A stretch of DNA of 64,000 nucleotides. It comes from GCA-958296115 sp965222445 (lineage in GTDB: Bacteria > Chloroflexota > Dehalococcoidia > Lucifugimonadales > CAJWER01). Both the position numbers and the translations under genes were made by a program. Position 1 is the first letter of the stretch. Each line of letters starts with the position of its first letter. Of this stretch, positions 47,405 through 56,144 are shown piece after piece. The notes under the pieces were generated by a model, which saw nothing but the letters and a program-made list of their open reading frames with translations, did not search any database and was not told where the DNA came from. The stretch is from contig CBDCTY010000001.1 of the NCBI GenBank assembly GCA_965222445.1, forward strand, positions 1-64,000, written 5' to 3'.

Positions 47405-47611
47405 CCTATGACCGCGTCGGGTCGGCGTTGCCCATTCGCTCGATTCTAGCACGACGCTGCGGCCCTACCCGGGGTGCTTCATTCAGCGGGCCCAGCTGGC
47501 CGCGACGTCCGCCTCAGTCAAAAGCCAGGGCGATCTGGCGGCATCAGGCCCATTCTCGTATGCTGAATCAGATATTATGAAAAACAATTCAAGAGAGATC
47601 CTACAGAAACC

Positions 47612-47639
47612 TTGAACATTTTGTGCGAAGGCTTAGAAT
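47612..47639 (+). promoter_or_regulatory. Promoter of the ABC exporter operon
   Basis: TTGAAC (47612-47617) and TAGAAT (47634-47639) are 16 bases apart, within an AT-rich patch (47570-47650) that stands out from the GC-rich surroundings. The start site is near 47646. Confidence 0.8.
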
Positions 47640-47654
47640 AGTTTGAGAACAGGT

Positions 47655-47677
47655 GGGCCGACTTCCGTAGTCGGCCC
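47655..47677 (+). promoter_or_regulatory. Leader hairpin of the ABC exporter mRNA
   Basis: GGGCCGACT (47655-47663) pairs with AGTCGGCCC (47669-47677), closed by TCCGT, and is followed by GTTTGACG. It begins about ten bases after the predicted start site, 47 bases before the ATG. It could protect the 5' end or act as a weak attenuator. Confidence 0.55.
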
Positions 47678-47723
47678 GTTTGACGATACGCGAAGAGGCG
47701 TCGAGCGCCCCCGGAGCCGCTGA

Positions 47724-49520
47724 ATGCGGATTCTTGCCCGGATAGCAGGTCTGGCCCTGCGGCACAAGAGGATGCTGTTAGGCGCCTACTTGTTCATGGC
47801 CACGGCCACGGCCGCCTACATGCTGCTCCCGATGCTGGTGGGCAGCGCCGTGGACGACATCGAGGGCTACGCACGCGGCCGGCCGATATCCGACAGGGCC
47901 ATGCTGACCACGGCGCTGCTGATCATTGGAATCGGCGCGCTCCGCGGCCTGCTGTCGTTCGGACAGACGTACATGGGAGAGGCCCTCGGCATCCGGGTCG
48001 TGTACGAGCTCAGGAATCGCTTCTACGACCACGTCCAGAACCTCAGCTTCGCCTTCCACGACCGGCAGCACACCGGGAACCTGATGTCGCGCGCCATCTC
48101 GGACGTAGAGGCGATGCGCATGTTCATGAGCGGCGGTCTGGTGCGGGGCCCCTACTTCCTGATTCTAGCCATCGCCGCCGCTTTCCTCATGTTGAGGCTC
48201 GACTGGCGGCTGGGACTGTTGGCCATGAGCTTCATGCCAGCGGTCGCGGTGATGTCCGTCTTCGTCCGGCTGCGCCTGCGGCGGATCTGGACCAAGATCC
48301 AGGAGGACATGGGAGACCTGAGCACGACGGTCCAGGAGAATCTGACCGGGGTCCGCGTGGTAAAGTCGTTTGCCGCCGACGAGTTCGAGATGGCCAAGTT
48401 CAGCGAAAGGAGCGGCGACGTTAGGGCAGACATGGTCGCGGCTGCGCGGCTCCAAGCGATCAACACCTCCTTCATCATGGGCATGTACATGCTCGCCATG
48501 GCGCTGATCCTGCTTTACGGCGGCAGCCGGATCATGAGCGGGCACATCACCGTCGGCGATATGGTCCAGTTCCTCATCTACCTTCAGATACTGAGCCAGC
48601 CGGTCAGATTCACCGGGATGATGGTCAACAACTTCGCCCGCGCGATATCGGCCGGACACAGGCTCTTCGAGGTGTTGGACGCCCGGTCGCCGGTGCAGGA
48701 GTCCAAGACCGCGCTCGAGCTGTCGCGCGTCCGCGGTCACGTTCGCTTCGACAACGTCGGCTTCTCCTACTACGGGGGCACCGAGGTACTCAAGGGCATC
48801 GACATCGACGCGAGGCCGGGAGAGGTCGTGGCTGTGCTCGGCGCTCCGGGCAGCGGCAAGAGCACGACGACCAACCTGCTGCCCAGGTTCTACGACGTGA
48901 CTTGGGGCCGCGTCACGATCGACGGCATCGACGTCCGGGACGTAACGCTGCGGTCGCTGCGCCGCAACATAGGAATCGTCCAGCAGGACGTCTTCCTCTT
49001 CGCCTCCAGTCTGAAGGAGAACATCGCCTACGGCCGCGAGGACGCCACGATGGACGAGATCGTGCGAGCGGCGAAGGTGGCCCAGCTTCACGAGTACATT
49101 ATGGGCCTGGATGGCGGCTACGACACCGTGATCGGGGAACGTGGCGCGACGCTGTCCGGCGGGCAGCGACAGCGAATGTCGATCGCCCGGGCGATTCTGC
49201 TGGACCCGCCCATCCTGATTCTGGACGACTCCACGTCGAGCGTAGACGCGGGAACCGAGGAGTTGATCCGAACGGCGATGGAGTCGGTGATGCGCGGCCG
49301 GACTACGTTCGTCATCGCTCACAGGCTCAGCACAGTCCACCGCGCGGACCAGATCCTCGTCCTGGGCGGCGGCGAGGTGGTCGAGCGGGGCACGCACTTC
49401 GAGCTGATTGCGCTCGGCGGGCTGTACCACAGGATCCACGAGCTCCAGCTACGACCTCAGGAGGAGGTCATGATGGAGATCGACGTCTCGGGATCGGCTG
49501 GCCGTTGGAGGGGAACGTAA
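47724..49520 (+). CDS. ABC exporter half-transporter A (degenerate catalytic site)
   Basis: 598 residues: an N-terminal six-helix membrane domain (about 1-320) and an ATPase domain. Walker A is VLGAPGSGKSTTTNLLPRF (about 373), signature TLSGGQRQRMSIARAI (about 478, canonical), Walker B PILILDDSTSSVD (about 498) with Asp in place of the catalytic Glu. The change marks the non-hydrolysing site of heterodimeric type IV exporters (TM287/288, BmrCD type). It is followed without a gap by half-transporter B (TAA then ATG), so the two are coupled. Such pumps export lipids or drugs. The substrate is not apparent. Confidence 0.92.
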   Translation: MRILARIAGLALRHKRMLLGAYLFMATATAAYMLLPMLVGSAVDDIEGYARGRPISDRAMLTTALLIIGIGALRGLLSFGQTYMGEALGIRVVYELRNRFYDHVQNLSFAFHDRQHTGNLMSRAISDVEAMRMFMSGGLVRGPYFLILAIAAAFLMLRLDWRLGLLAMSFMPAVAVMSVFVRLRLRRIWTKIQEDMGDLSTTVQENLTGVRVVKSFAADEFEMAKFSERSGDVRADMVAAARLQAINTSFIMGMYMLAMALILLYGGSRIMSGHITVGDMVQFLIYLQILSQPVRFTGMMVNNFARAISAGHRLFEVLDARSPVQESKTALELSRVRGHVRFDNVGFSYYGGTEVLKGIDIDARPGEVVAVLGAPGSGKSTTTNLLPRFYDVTWGRVTIDGIDVRDVTLRSLRRNIGIVQQDVFLFASSLKENIAYGREDATMDEIVRAAKVAQLHEYIMGLDGGYDTVIGERGATLSGGQRQRMSIARAILLDPPILILDDSTSSVDAGTEELIRTAMESVMRGRTTFVIAHRLSTVHRADQILVLGGGEVVERGTHFELIALGGLYHRIHELQLRPQEEVMMEIDVSGSAGRWRGT

Positions 49521-51386
49521 ATGTTCGGGTCCGGCGGTCGTATGGGTATGGCGGGAATGGGGGGCGGCCGCATGCAGGCCGCTCTGGCTGGCGACGACGA
49601 CGCCGGCTCCGTTTTCTCCTATCGGGTCGTCGCCCGGATGGCGCCGTACGTAAGGCCGTCCGCCCACCTGGTGGCGATCGCGACGGTCGCGATGATTGTC
49701 TTCGCGGCGTCCCTGGTCGCCGTGCCCTGGCTCATCAAGGTGGCCGTGGACGACTACATCATTCCCGGCGACCTCGGCGGACTCGGCTTCATCGTGGCCC
49801 TGTTCGTCGGCAACGCGCTGTTGAGCGTCGTGGCCCACTTCACCCAGGAAATCGCGATGACCCGGGCGGGCCAAGGCGTCCTGTACAGGCTGCGCGAGGA
49901 CATGTTCGCCCACCTTCAGAAGCTGTCGCTCAGGTTCTACGACAGGACCGAGGTAGGGCGTCTCATGTCGCGCGTGCTGGGGGACGTGTACCAGCTCCAG
50001 GAGTTCCTTTCCGTAGCGGTCATCACCCTCGGAGACCTGCTGAGCCTGACCCTGATCGTAGTCGCGGTCGTGACGATGAGCCTGAAACTGGGGCTCATCT
50101 CGATGGTATTCGTACCGGTCCTTGTCTTGATCGTGATGGTCTGGCAGCCCTTCGCCAAGCGGGGCTTCATAGAGGTCAGGCGGACCATCTCGATCGTCAA
50201 CGGGGCGCTCAACGAGAACATAACCGGCGTACGCGTCGTCCAGAGCATGAACCGGCAGGAGCGGAACCTCGAGCAGTTCGACGAGAAGAACCGGGCCAGC
50301 CTGACCACTTCCCTGTCGGCGACCCGGCTGGCGACCGGGCTGCTGATGCCCGTGGACACGCTGACGCACCTCGGGATCGGGCTCGTGATCTATTTCGGCG
50401 CTCGGATGGTTACGGACGACGCCATCGAAGTTGGGACGATGGTCGCGTTCGTGCTGTATATCCAGCGGTTCTTCGAGCCGATCCGCAGCCTCACTATGCA
50501 GTACACGCAGCTCCAGCGCGCTATGGCGTCGGGCGCCAGGATATTCGAGCTGCTCGACACCAAGCCGGACGTGGCCGACGCCCCGGGCGCCAGGGACCTT
50601 CCGCAGCTCGAGGGCGACATCGAGGTCAGGGGCGTCAGCTACGGCTACGTCGAGGGCGAGGACGTGCTGAAGAACGTCAACATCCACGTCAAGCCCGGAT
50701 CGACGGTAGCCATCGTCGGCCCGACCGGCGCCGGCAAGACGACCCTCGTGTCGCTGATCTCCCGCTTCTACGACGTGGAGCGGGGCAGGGGCGCCATCCT
50801 GGTGGACGGGCGGGATATTCGCGACGTGACGCGCGGGTCGCTCGCCAGGCAGATAAGCATGGTGTTGCAGGAGCCGTTCCTCTTCTCGGCTACCCTGCGG
50901 GAGAACATCAAGTACAACCACCCGGACGTCACCGACGAGCAGATGATCGAGGCCACCAAGGCCGTCGGCGCCCACGACTTCATCGCCAAGCTCGAGGACG
51001 GCTACGACACCTACCTGCACGAGCGCGGGGTGAACCTGAGCGTTGGGCAGCGCCAACTCGTCAGCTTCGCCAGGGCCATCGTGGCCGACCCAAGGGTGTT
51101 GATACTCGACGAGGCCACCGCGAACATCGACAGCTACACCGAGATACTGGTCCAGCGTGGCCTCAAGCGTCTGCTGGAAGGCCGGACCGCGATCGTCATC
51201 GCGCACCGGCTGTCCACCATACGAGGCGCCGACCAGATCGTCGTGCTGCACCTGGGCGAGGTCGTCGAGGTCGGCACCCACGACGAGCTGATGCAGAACG
51301 GCAGCCTGTACGCGCACCTGTACCAGATGAACTTCGCCTCCCTCAAGAGCGCTCTGGCCGACAGCCCGGACGACCCGCCCGGATAG
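49521..51386 (+). CDS. ABC exporter half-transporter B (canonical catalytic Glu)
   Basis: 621 residues with GGAGG in the end of the previous gene. The N-terminus is Gly/Met-rich, then six membrane helices and an ATPase domain: Walker A VGPTGAGKTTLVSLISRF (about 402), signature LSVGQRQLVSFARAI (about 506; Val replaces the second Gly), Walker B VLILDEATANID (about 529) with the catalytic Glu. The Val in the signature pairs with the degenerate Walker B of half A, and the intact LSGGQ of half A faces this Glu. Together they give one canonical and one degenerate ATP site, as in known heterodimeric exporters. Confidence 0.92.
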   Translation: MFGSGGRMGMAGMGGGRMQAALAGDDDAGSVFSYRVVARMAPYVRPSAHLVAIATVAMIVFAASLVAVPWLIKVAVDDYIIPGDLGGLGFIVALFVGNALLSVVAHFTQEIAMTRAGQGVLYRLREDMFAHLQKLSLRFYDRTEVGRLMSRVLGDVYQLQEFLSVAVITLGDLLSLTLIVVAVVTMSLKLGLISMVFVPVLVLIVMVWQPFAKRGFIEVRRTISIVNGALNENITGVRVVQSMNRQERNLEQFDEKNRASLTTSLSATRLATGLLMPVDTLTHLGIGLVIYFGARMVTDDAIEVGTMVAFVLYIQRFFEPIRSLTMQYTQLQRAMASGARIFELLDTKPDVADAPGARDLPQLEGDIEVRGVSYGYVEGEDVLKNVNIHVKPGSTVAIVGPTGAGKTTLVSLISRFYDVERGRGAILVDGRDIRDVTRGSLARQISMVLQEPFLFSATLRENIKYNHPDVTDEQMIEATKAVGAHDFIAKLEDGYDTYLHERGVNLSVGQRQLVSFARAIVADPRVLILDEATANIDSYTEILVQRGLKRLLEGRTAIVIAHRLSTIRGADQIVVLHLGEVVEVGTHDELMQNGSLYAHLYQMNFASLKSALADSPDDPPG

Positions 51387-51462
51387 CATCACGCGCGGAG
51401 CAGCAGGCGGCCCGCCTGTTCGGGGCCATGGTCAACGGTGTCGAGGGCGGCAGCTTCACCTT

Positions 51463-51960
51463 ATCGCCCATGGATTCCGGCTCCGGGGGCCGGAATGACG
51501 ACTGCACTCTACTCGGGAGCCAGACACACCCAACCGTCATCGCCGTGGGGAGTGGCCACATCCTGCCGTCATAGCCATGGGGAGGCAGCCACACCCAACC
51601 GTCGTCCCCGCGGGGATGCGACCACATCCTGCCGCCATAGCCATGGGGAGTCAGACTCACCCAACCGTCATCGCCGTGGGGAGTGGCCACATCCTGCCGT
51701 CATAGCCATGGGGAGCCAGCCACACCCTGCCGTCATCGCCGTGGGGAGTGGCCACATCCTGCCGTCATCGCCGTGGGGAGTGGCCACATCCTGCCGTCAT
51801 CGCCGTGGGGAGTGGCCACATCCTGCCGTCATCGCCGTGGGGAGTGGCCACATCCTGCCGTCATCGCCGTGGGGAGTGGCCACATCCTGCCGGATGCCCG
51901 CGGAAGCGGGCATCCGGGGTATGGAGGGGCATTCGTCCCATCAACCCCAACTCTTGAACG
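51463..51960. repeat. MITE-related region expanded by a 32-bp minisatellite
   Basis: The left part (GGCTCCGGGGGCCGGAATGACGACT...GAGCCAGACACACCCAACC) and the right part (ATGCCCGCGGAAGCGGGCATCCGGGGT...GAGGGGCATTCGTCCC...CCCCAACTCTTGAAC) match the MITE interior at 17460-17590. Between them 11 units of 32-33 bases start at 51535, 51567, 51600, 51633, 51666, 51698, 51731, 51763, 51795, 51827 and 51859. The last five are identical. Each contains the palindrome GTGGCCAC. Neither MITE tip is complete. Confidence 0.88.
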
Positions 51961-51980
51961 GCGACGCGGCCGCTTTCGCC

Positions 51981-52009
51981 TTGCCGTTGGTACGTCGCAC
52001 GGCTACAAT
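51981..52009 (+). promoter_or_regulatory. Promoter of tRNA-Pro
   Basis: TTGCCG (51981-51986) and TACAAT (52004-52009) are 17 bases apart and end ten bases before the tRNA. Confidence 0.75.
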
Positions 52010-52018
52010 CTACTTCGT

Positions 52019-52094
52019 CGGGGTGTGGCGCAGTCGGTAGCGCGCGTCGTTCGGGACGACGAGGTCGCTGGTTCAAGTCCAGTCACCCCGACCA
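52019..52094 (+). tRNA. tRNA-Pro (anticodon CGG), CCA encoded
   Basis: The full cloverleaf folds: acceptor CGGGGTG/CACCCCG, D-stem GCGC/GCGC with loop AGTCGGTA, anticodon stem CGTCG/CGACG with loop TTCGGGA (CGG), five-base variable loop, T-stem GCTGG/CCAGT with loop TTCAAGT, discriminator A and encoded CCA. It reads CCG codons. Confidence 0.97.
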
Positions 52095-52250
52095 TTACTC
52101 CCTCCCTCTTGCATGAGCAACCCGGCGGTCTCGCCTGGCCGGCGTGCGCAAGTTGTCCCGCAGTGCGCTGGGAGCGGCGTCGACCCGCGACCCGCTCGAT
52201 TGGAGAAGTACCGCTTACCTATGCGGGGGCGGCTGCGCGGACGAAGCGGC

Positions 52251-53312
52251 CTACCGGCCGCCGGTGGGTGAGACGAGCAGCCTGAAGATGTCCTTGGTCG
52301 GCGCCAGCATCCGCGGGTAGCCGACGTCGACGACTTCGTCCAGCCCGATGACGCCCGAGACGAGCGACGCCGTCTTGACCGAGCCGTCACCGATCATGCG
52401 GACTGCGGCGTCGACGTCCCGACGCTCGTAGCCAATGGAGCCCGCGACCTCGATCTCTTTCATCAGAATGGTGTTGAAGTCGAACTCGGGCGTCGCGGTG
52501 TAGATCGCGACCAGCACCACGCGGCCGCCGCGCCGCACGAGGTCGATGGCCAGATGCGGCGTCCTGGGCGCTCCGGCCGCATCGATCACGACGTCGGCGC
52601 CGAGGCCGTCGGTCAGCTCGGCGAGCTTCTCGACCGCGTCCTCCTGGCCGGAGTCGATCGTGGCGTCCGCGCCCAGCTCGGCCGCGCGCTCGAGGCTCAT
52701 CGGCCGGACGTCGATCGCGCACGCCCATGCTCCCATCGCCCTGGCGGCCTGCATCGCGAGCAGGCCGACGACACCCGCGCCCAGCACCGCGACACGGTCG
52801 CCCGCGGTCACGTTGCCCTGGCGCACGGCGTGATGGGCGACGGCGGTGGGCTCGGTGAGGCCAGCCTCCTCGCTGCTGACGTTGTCCGGCAGGGCAACCG
52901 CCTGGGCCGCGGGCCACGCGACGTACTCGGCCAGGCCGCCGTCGGCCCCGAACCCGACCGTCGCGCTGCCAGGGCACCGGTTCCCCCGGTCGTTCAGGCA
53001 CCACCAGCACCGGCCGCAGGTGAGCACGCCGTCGATCACCACGCGGTCTCCGACGGCCACGCCCGCGGCGCTCCGGCCCAGCTCCACCACGGTGCCGGTG
53101 AGCTCGTGGCCGATGACCACCGGCAGCATCTTGCCCGTCACCAGGTTAGGCTCTTCGTGGATGAACTTAGGGCCGAACTGGTACTCCTCCAAATCGGTGG
53201 CGCAGATGCCGCAGTAGTCAATCTTGATCAGCGCGTCGCCGTCGCCGGGAGTCGGGTCGGCGACTTCCTCGTAGCGGACGTCCCGGTTGCCGTGGTATAC
53301 GAGCGCCTTCAT
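52251..53312 (-). CDS. Zinc-dependent medium-chain alcohol dehydrogenase
   Basis: 353 residues from ATG 53312 with AAAGGAG 6 bases upstream; the longer reading frame continues through the previous gene out of its frame. Catalytic zinc ligands are in DYCGICATDLEEY (Cys, about 37), VIGHELTGTVVELG (His-Glu, about 68) and the structural-zinc lobe CGRCWWCLNDRGNRCPG. NAD(P) binding is VAVLGAGVVGLLAMQAARAMGA (about 172). It belongs to the threonine/sorbitol/butanediol dehydrogenase group. It overlaps the upstream Gfo/Idh/MocA gene by four bases (ATGA), so the two act in one pathway, probably oxidation of a sugar or polyol. Confidence 0.9.
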   Translation of the reverse strand: MKALVYHGNRDVRYEEVADPTPGDGDALIKIDYCGICATDLEEYQFGPKFIHEEPNLVTGKMLPVVIGHELTGTVVELGRSAAGVAVGDRVVIDGVLTCGRCWWCLNDRGNRCPGSATVGFGADGGLAEYVAWPAAQAVALPDNVSSEEAGLTEPTAVAHHAVRQGNVTAGDRVAVLGAGVVGLLAMQAARAMGAWACAIDVRPMSLERAAELGADATIDSGQEDAVEKLAELTDGLGADVVIDAAGAPRTPHLAIDLVRRGGRVVLVAIYTATPEFDFNTILMKEIEVAGSIGYERRDVDAAVRMIGDGSVKTASLVSGVIGLDEVVDVGYPRMLAPTKDIFRLLVSPTGGR

Positions 53313-54439
53313 GCCGTGCTCCTTTGCTCTCTCTCCCTGCGCACCCGTGCCGGAACGTCGTCGCCGGCTATCTCGTAGGAGTCGATCTTCAGGCTGCGGT
53401 CGTCGATTGGCAGCATGACCTTGACGCCGCCCCGGCGGTGCGACTCGCGCAGCGCGACGGCGATCTCGAGGGCGGCGCGGCCGTCGCGCCCGGAGCACCT
53501 CGGCTGATGGCCGTTCTCGATGGCGGACACGAGGTCCGCGACCGCGTTCAGCCCCGTGCCCTGCATCCGCGGCGGCCACGGGAACGGCAGGCTGACGGCG
53601 TACGGGCGGCCTCGTCGGCCCGTAGGCCCGTCATCGAAGACTCGCTGAAGCTCCCATGCGTCGCCGTTGTCCGTGGAGCGGATCCGGCCCTTCGTCCCGA
53701 CCACGTCTATCTCCCACTGGACCGCGCCCGTGTCCGTGGAGCGGAGGTATCCCCTGGCGCCGTTGTCGAAGGCGAGGTAGCCGTTGCCCCGCGGGTCGTC
53801 GTCCCCCGCCGCGGCCTCGTCAGACTCCATCTCGCCGAATACCCACTCGACCTCGCCGCCCGCGAGGTATCGGAGGATGTCGATGGAATGGCTGCCGTTG
53901 TGCGACAGACCGGCCCGCGCGAGCGCGGCGACGTGGAGAACGTCGCCGATGTCGCCCGCTTCGATCATCTGCCTGGCCTTGTGGAAGAGGGGGTTCCAGC
54001 GCCGTCCGCAGTAGACCGCGAGCCGCACGTCGTTCTCCTCGCACACCCGCACCATGTCGTCGGCTTCGCTGAGACTGAGGGCGATGGGCTTCTCGGCCCA
54101 TATCGCGCCCACGCCGGACCTGGCCACGTCCCGCACGATCCTGGAGCGCACTCTTGCAGTCGTGCAGACGCTGACCAGGTCGAGCTTCTCTTGCGCGAGC
54201 ATCTCCCTGTAGTCGGCGTAGAGGTGGTCGGGGGACAGGCCCCAGCGTCTTCCGAAGATCTCTCGCTGGCCGTCGTGGAGGTCGGCCCCGGCGACGAGCT
54301 CGACGTTGGGAGCGGCGTTGTAGCTCGGCGCGTGGCAGTAGGGCAGGAAGATCGAGCCGCCCTGGTCGATCTCGTCGTCGAACGTGCTGCCCATGCGTCC
54401 CAGGCCAATGACCGCCGCTCGGTAGGGTGCCATGTTCAC
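53309..54439 (-). CDS. Gfo/Idh/MocA-family oxidoreductase
   Basis: 376 residues from ATG 54439; a second ATG two codons later is equally possible. The N-terminal Rossmann fold is AAVIGLGRMGSTFDDEID (G-x-G-x-x-G, about 11), and the family motif AEKPIALSLSEADDMVRVCEEN (EKP with catalytic Lys, about 117) is followed by DVRLAVYCGRRWNPLFHKARQMIEAG. The His in LSHNGSHSIDILRYLAGG (about 183) matches the catalytic pair of the family. It oxidises a sugar-type substrate with NAD(P). It overlaps the downstream alcohol dehydrogenase gene by four bases, so they are co-translated. Confidence 0.9.
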   Translation of the reverse strand: MNMAPYRAAVIGLGRMGSTFDDEIDQGGSIFLPYCHAPSYNAAPNVELVAGADLHDGQREIFGRRWGLSPDHLYADYREMLAQEKLDLVSVCTTARVRSRIVRDVARSGVGAIWAEKPIALSLSEADDMVRVCEENDVRLAVYCGRRWNPLFHKARQMIEAGDIGDVLHVAALARAGLSHNGSHSIDILRYLAGGEVEWVFGEMESDEAAAGDDDPRGNGYLAFDNGARGYLRSTDTGAVQWEIDVVGTKGRIRSTDNGDAWELQRVFDDGPTGRRGRPYAVSLPFPWPPRMQGTGLNAVADLVSAIENGHQPRCSGRDGRAALEIAVALRESHRRGGVKVMLPIDDRSLKIDSYEIAGDDVPARVRREREQRSTA

Positions 54440-55017
54440 GTCACTCCGTATTCGTGGCCGACCGCACGGCCGGACGCCGTCCCGGACGACGTCGGCGAGG
54501 GACCCGAAGGTTCAGGCGATTATAGGTTCGGCCCCGTGCCCTGGCAACCGCCTGTGTCCGGAGGCAACGGTCCAGGCTCAATGAGACGAGCGGCCACGAG
54601 AGCGCGTAGAGGCCGCCGGCCGTTTTTCCGCCCGAATCTGTACCATCTGTTCCGTTTGTATCTGGCCGGTGGAACACCTGGCCGGTAGATGGGACACCCG
54701 GTGTAGCGCTCGCGCTATCTGAGCCGGGTCACCGTGGCGCGGAACGACACGCCGTGACCCGCGCCGGGCTCGATAAGGATGGGAGTGGGGGACCAACACG
54801 GAGGCTGTTTTCACGGGACCAGAGCAGCACGTCTGTGCTGTTATCGCAACACGGCCCGTCGGCCTAGAATCCCCGCCTGATTGGGCCGGCCGGCGTGACG
54901 GACGGCTTCCGGTGTCATAGTGACGCACCCTGTCGGGGATGGATTCCCGCGTTCGCGGGAATGACGGAGGTGGGGATTTGGGTCGGTGTCACCGCTGGCC
55001 TTGGGACGAATGGCGGT
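54440..55017. repeat. Intergenic region with a dispersed inverted repeat and a REP copy
   Basis: From about 54640 to 54848 the sequence matches, in opposite orientation and diverged, the stretch 17868-18090 upstream of uvrA (GTATCTGGCCGGTGG, GACACCCGGTGT, CTGTGCTGTTATCG). A GATTCCCGCGTTCGCGGGAATGACG palindrome lies at 54944-54968. No gene is seen. Confidence 0.6.
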
Positions 55018-55218
55018 CTAAATTGGCGGGCGGCGCGCTCGAGGCTCGTCCTGATCGGCGAGATGCGTGGCTTCGGGCCCGCCCTGCTGCGCGGAGCGGA
55101 ACTCACGGATGCCGCGGCCGAGGGTTGCGCCGACCTCGGGCAGCTTGCCCGCGCCGAAGAGCGCCAGCGCGATCACGAGCACGATGACCAGCTCAGTGGG
55201 GCCCATGGTGAACGGCAT
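55018..55218 (-). CDS. tatA: Twin-arginine translocase subunit TatA/TatE
   Basis: 66 residues; ATG 55218 is chosen because GGGAGG lies 5 bases upstream, and the earlier in-frame start adds an unnatural N-terminus. MPFTMGPTELVIVLVIALALFGAGKLPEVGATLGRGIREFRSA shows the TatA pattern: a short periplasmic start, a membrane helix ending at FGAGKLPE, then an amphipathic helix with the conserved LGRGIREFR and a polar tail. TatA oligomers form the passage for folded proteins. TatB/TatC are not in the window. Confidence 0.93.
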   Translation of the reverse strand: MPFTMGPTELVIVLVIALALFGAGKLPEVGATLGRGIREFRSAQQGGPEATHLADQDEPRARRPPI

Positions 55219-55505
55219 GACTGCCTCCCTGGAGGGTGTTTTCAAGGGTGATTCCCTATGGCCTCCTCTCCCGTCAATGGAGAGGTGATGGTGAAGGTGT
55301 TGGCGCGACTCTCCCTCATCCTAAGCAGGCTGGCCGCTTCACGTCTCGCAGCTTTCCCCATGGAGGTTTTGCGCCCTGGGCGAGCTGCGTCTTCTTTCAC
55401 CCCACTCCGGCTTCCGCGTTCGACATTCGACCGTGGGCGGAGTGCGTCTTCGGAACGGATTCACGGGTTCAACGGCAACGGTAAGAGCTTTCAGCAAGGA
55501 GGTAC
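55219..55505. other. Intergenic region upstream of the mobile module
   Basis: A diverged copy of the CTCTCCCGTCAATGGAGAGG hairpin repeat lies at 55265-55300. No gene is supported. The left end of the mobile module is probably in or near this stretch, but no attachment site could be identified. Confidence 0.4.
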
Positions 55506-56009
55506 ATGGGCATGGACGAATCGCGGACACAGGACAGGAAAAAACAGTACATTGGACCGAGCGCAATGCGGATAGCGAACCTGCTGCCGCACCGTGTGAG
55601 CTTCGAGCGGGGCTGGTTCTGGACGACGACGGCCATCTGTCACGGCGGCGAGTCGGACGGGCTGGCGTTCCGGCAGCGACCGGACGGCAACGGCATTGAG
55701 GTCAAGTGCCACACCGGGGGCTGCTCGGCCGGCGTGGTGATAACCGAGCTTGAGGCACTCATCGGGCTGCCCATCTGGACGGCCTACGCACAGGTGAATG
55801 ACACCCCGGTCAAGGCCCTTGAGAAGCAGCCGTGGTGGAAGCGCAAGCGAGTCTGGGCGCCGACGTTGGCCGCCCTGGTCGTTGCGGCGCCGCTGCTGAC
55901 CCTTGACATGGAGCTGTTCTTCCTGAACCTCGTCGGGCTGGGCATCGGCGCGCTGCTGCTTCGGCGGTTCATGCCCCGGCGTCCGGTAGGGAGGTCCTGT
56001 CGCCGATGA
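55506..56009 (+). CDS. Zinc-finger (primase-like) membrane protein, unknown
   Basis: 167 residues with AAGGAGG 4 bases before the ATG. The N-terminal half has WFWTTTAICHGGESDGLAFRQRPDGNGIEVKCHTGGCSAGVVITELEALIGLPIWTAY. The HGGESDGLAF...VKCHTGGCS layout is like the zinc-binding entry domain of mobile-element primases, where a CxxH...C..GC finger is followed by a helix. The C-terminal half is not a catalytic domain but two membrane helices (WAPTLAALVVAAPLLTLDMELFFLNLVGLGIGALLLRRF). So a DNA- or zinc-binding finger is tied to the membrane. A terminator follows. Function unknown. Confidence 0.65.
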   Translation: MGMDESRTQDRKKQYIGPSAMRIANLLPHRVSFERGWFWTTTAICHGGESDGLAFRQRPDGNGIEVKCHTGGCSAGVVITELEALIGLPIWTAYAQVNDTPVKALEKQPWWKRKRVWAPTLAALVVAAPLLTLDMELFFLNLVGLGIGALLLRRFMPRRPVGRSCRR

Positions 56010-56047
56010 CGACGGGTCCTCCGGCTCCCTCACACCCATCCCAACTC

Positions 56048-56087
56048 AAAGGGCCGTCTCCCATCCGGGAGCGGCCCTTCTTCTTTG
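56048..56087 (+). terminator. Rho-independent terminator
   Basis: AAAGGGCCG (56048-56056) pairs with CGGCCCTT (56072-56079), with an inner CTCCC/GGGAG pairing, and is followed by CTTCTTTG. It ends transcription of the zinc-finger membrane protein gene. Confidence 0.75.
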
Positions 56088-56144
56088 CCCGCAAGCGGGC
56101 GCAAACGGCAAGGCCACAAAGCAGAGGCACTAAGGAGGTGCAGG

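Noticed and set aside
49449..51392. 647-codon minus-strand frame over half-transporter B
   Set aside because: Antisense shadow of a GC-rich gene, no recognisable domain.
48902..51574. 890-codon plus-strand frame across the two ABC genes
   Set aside because: Composition is Arg/Gly/Pro shadow coding; both ABC genes explain the region fully in another frame.
51535..51890. CRISPR-like array
   Set aside because: Units are directly adjacent with no unique spacers, include diverged members and sit in a MITE-like sequence. It is a minisatellite.
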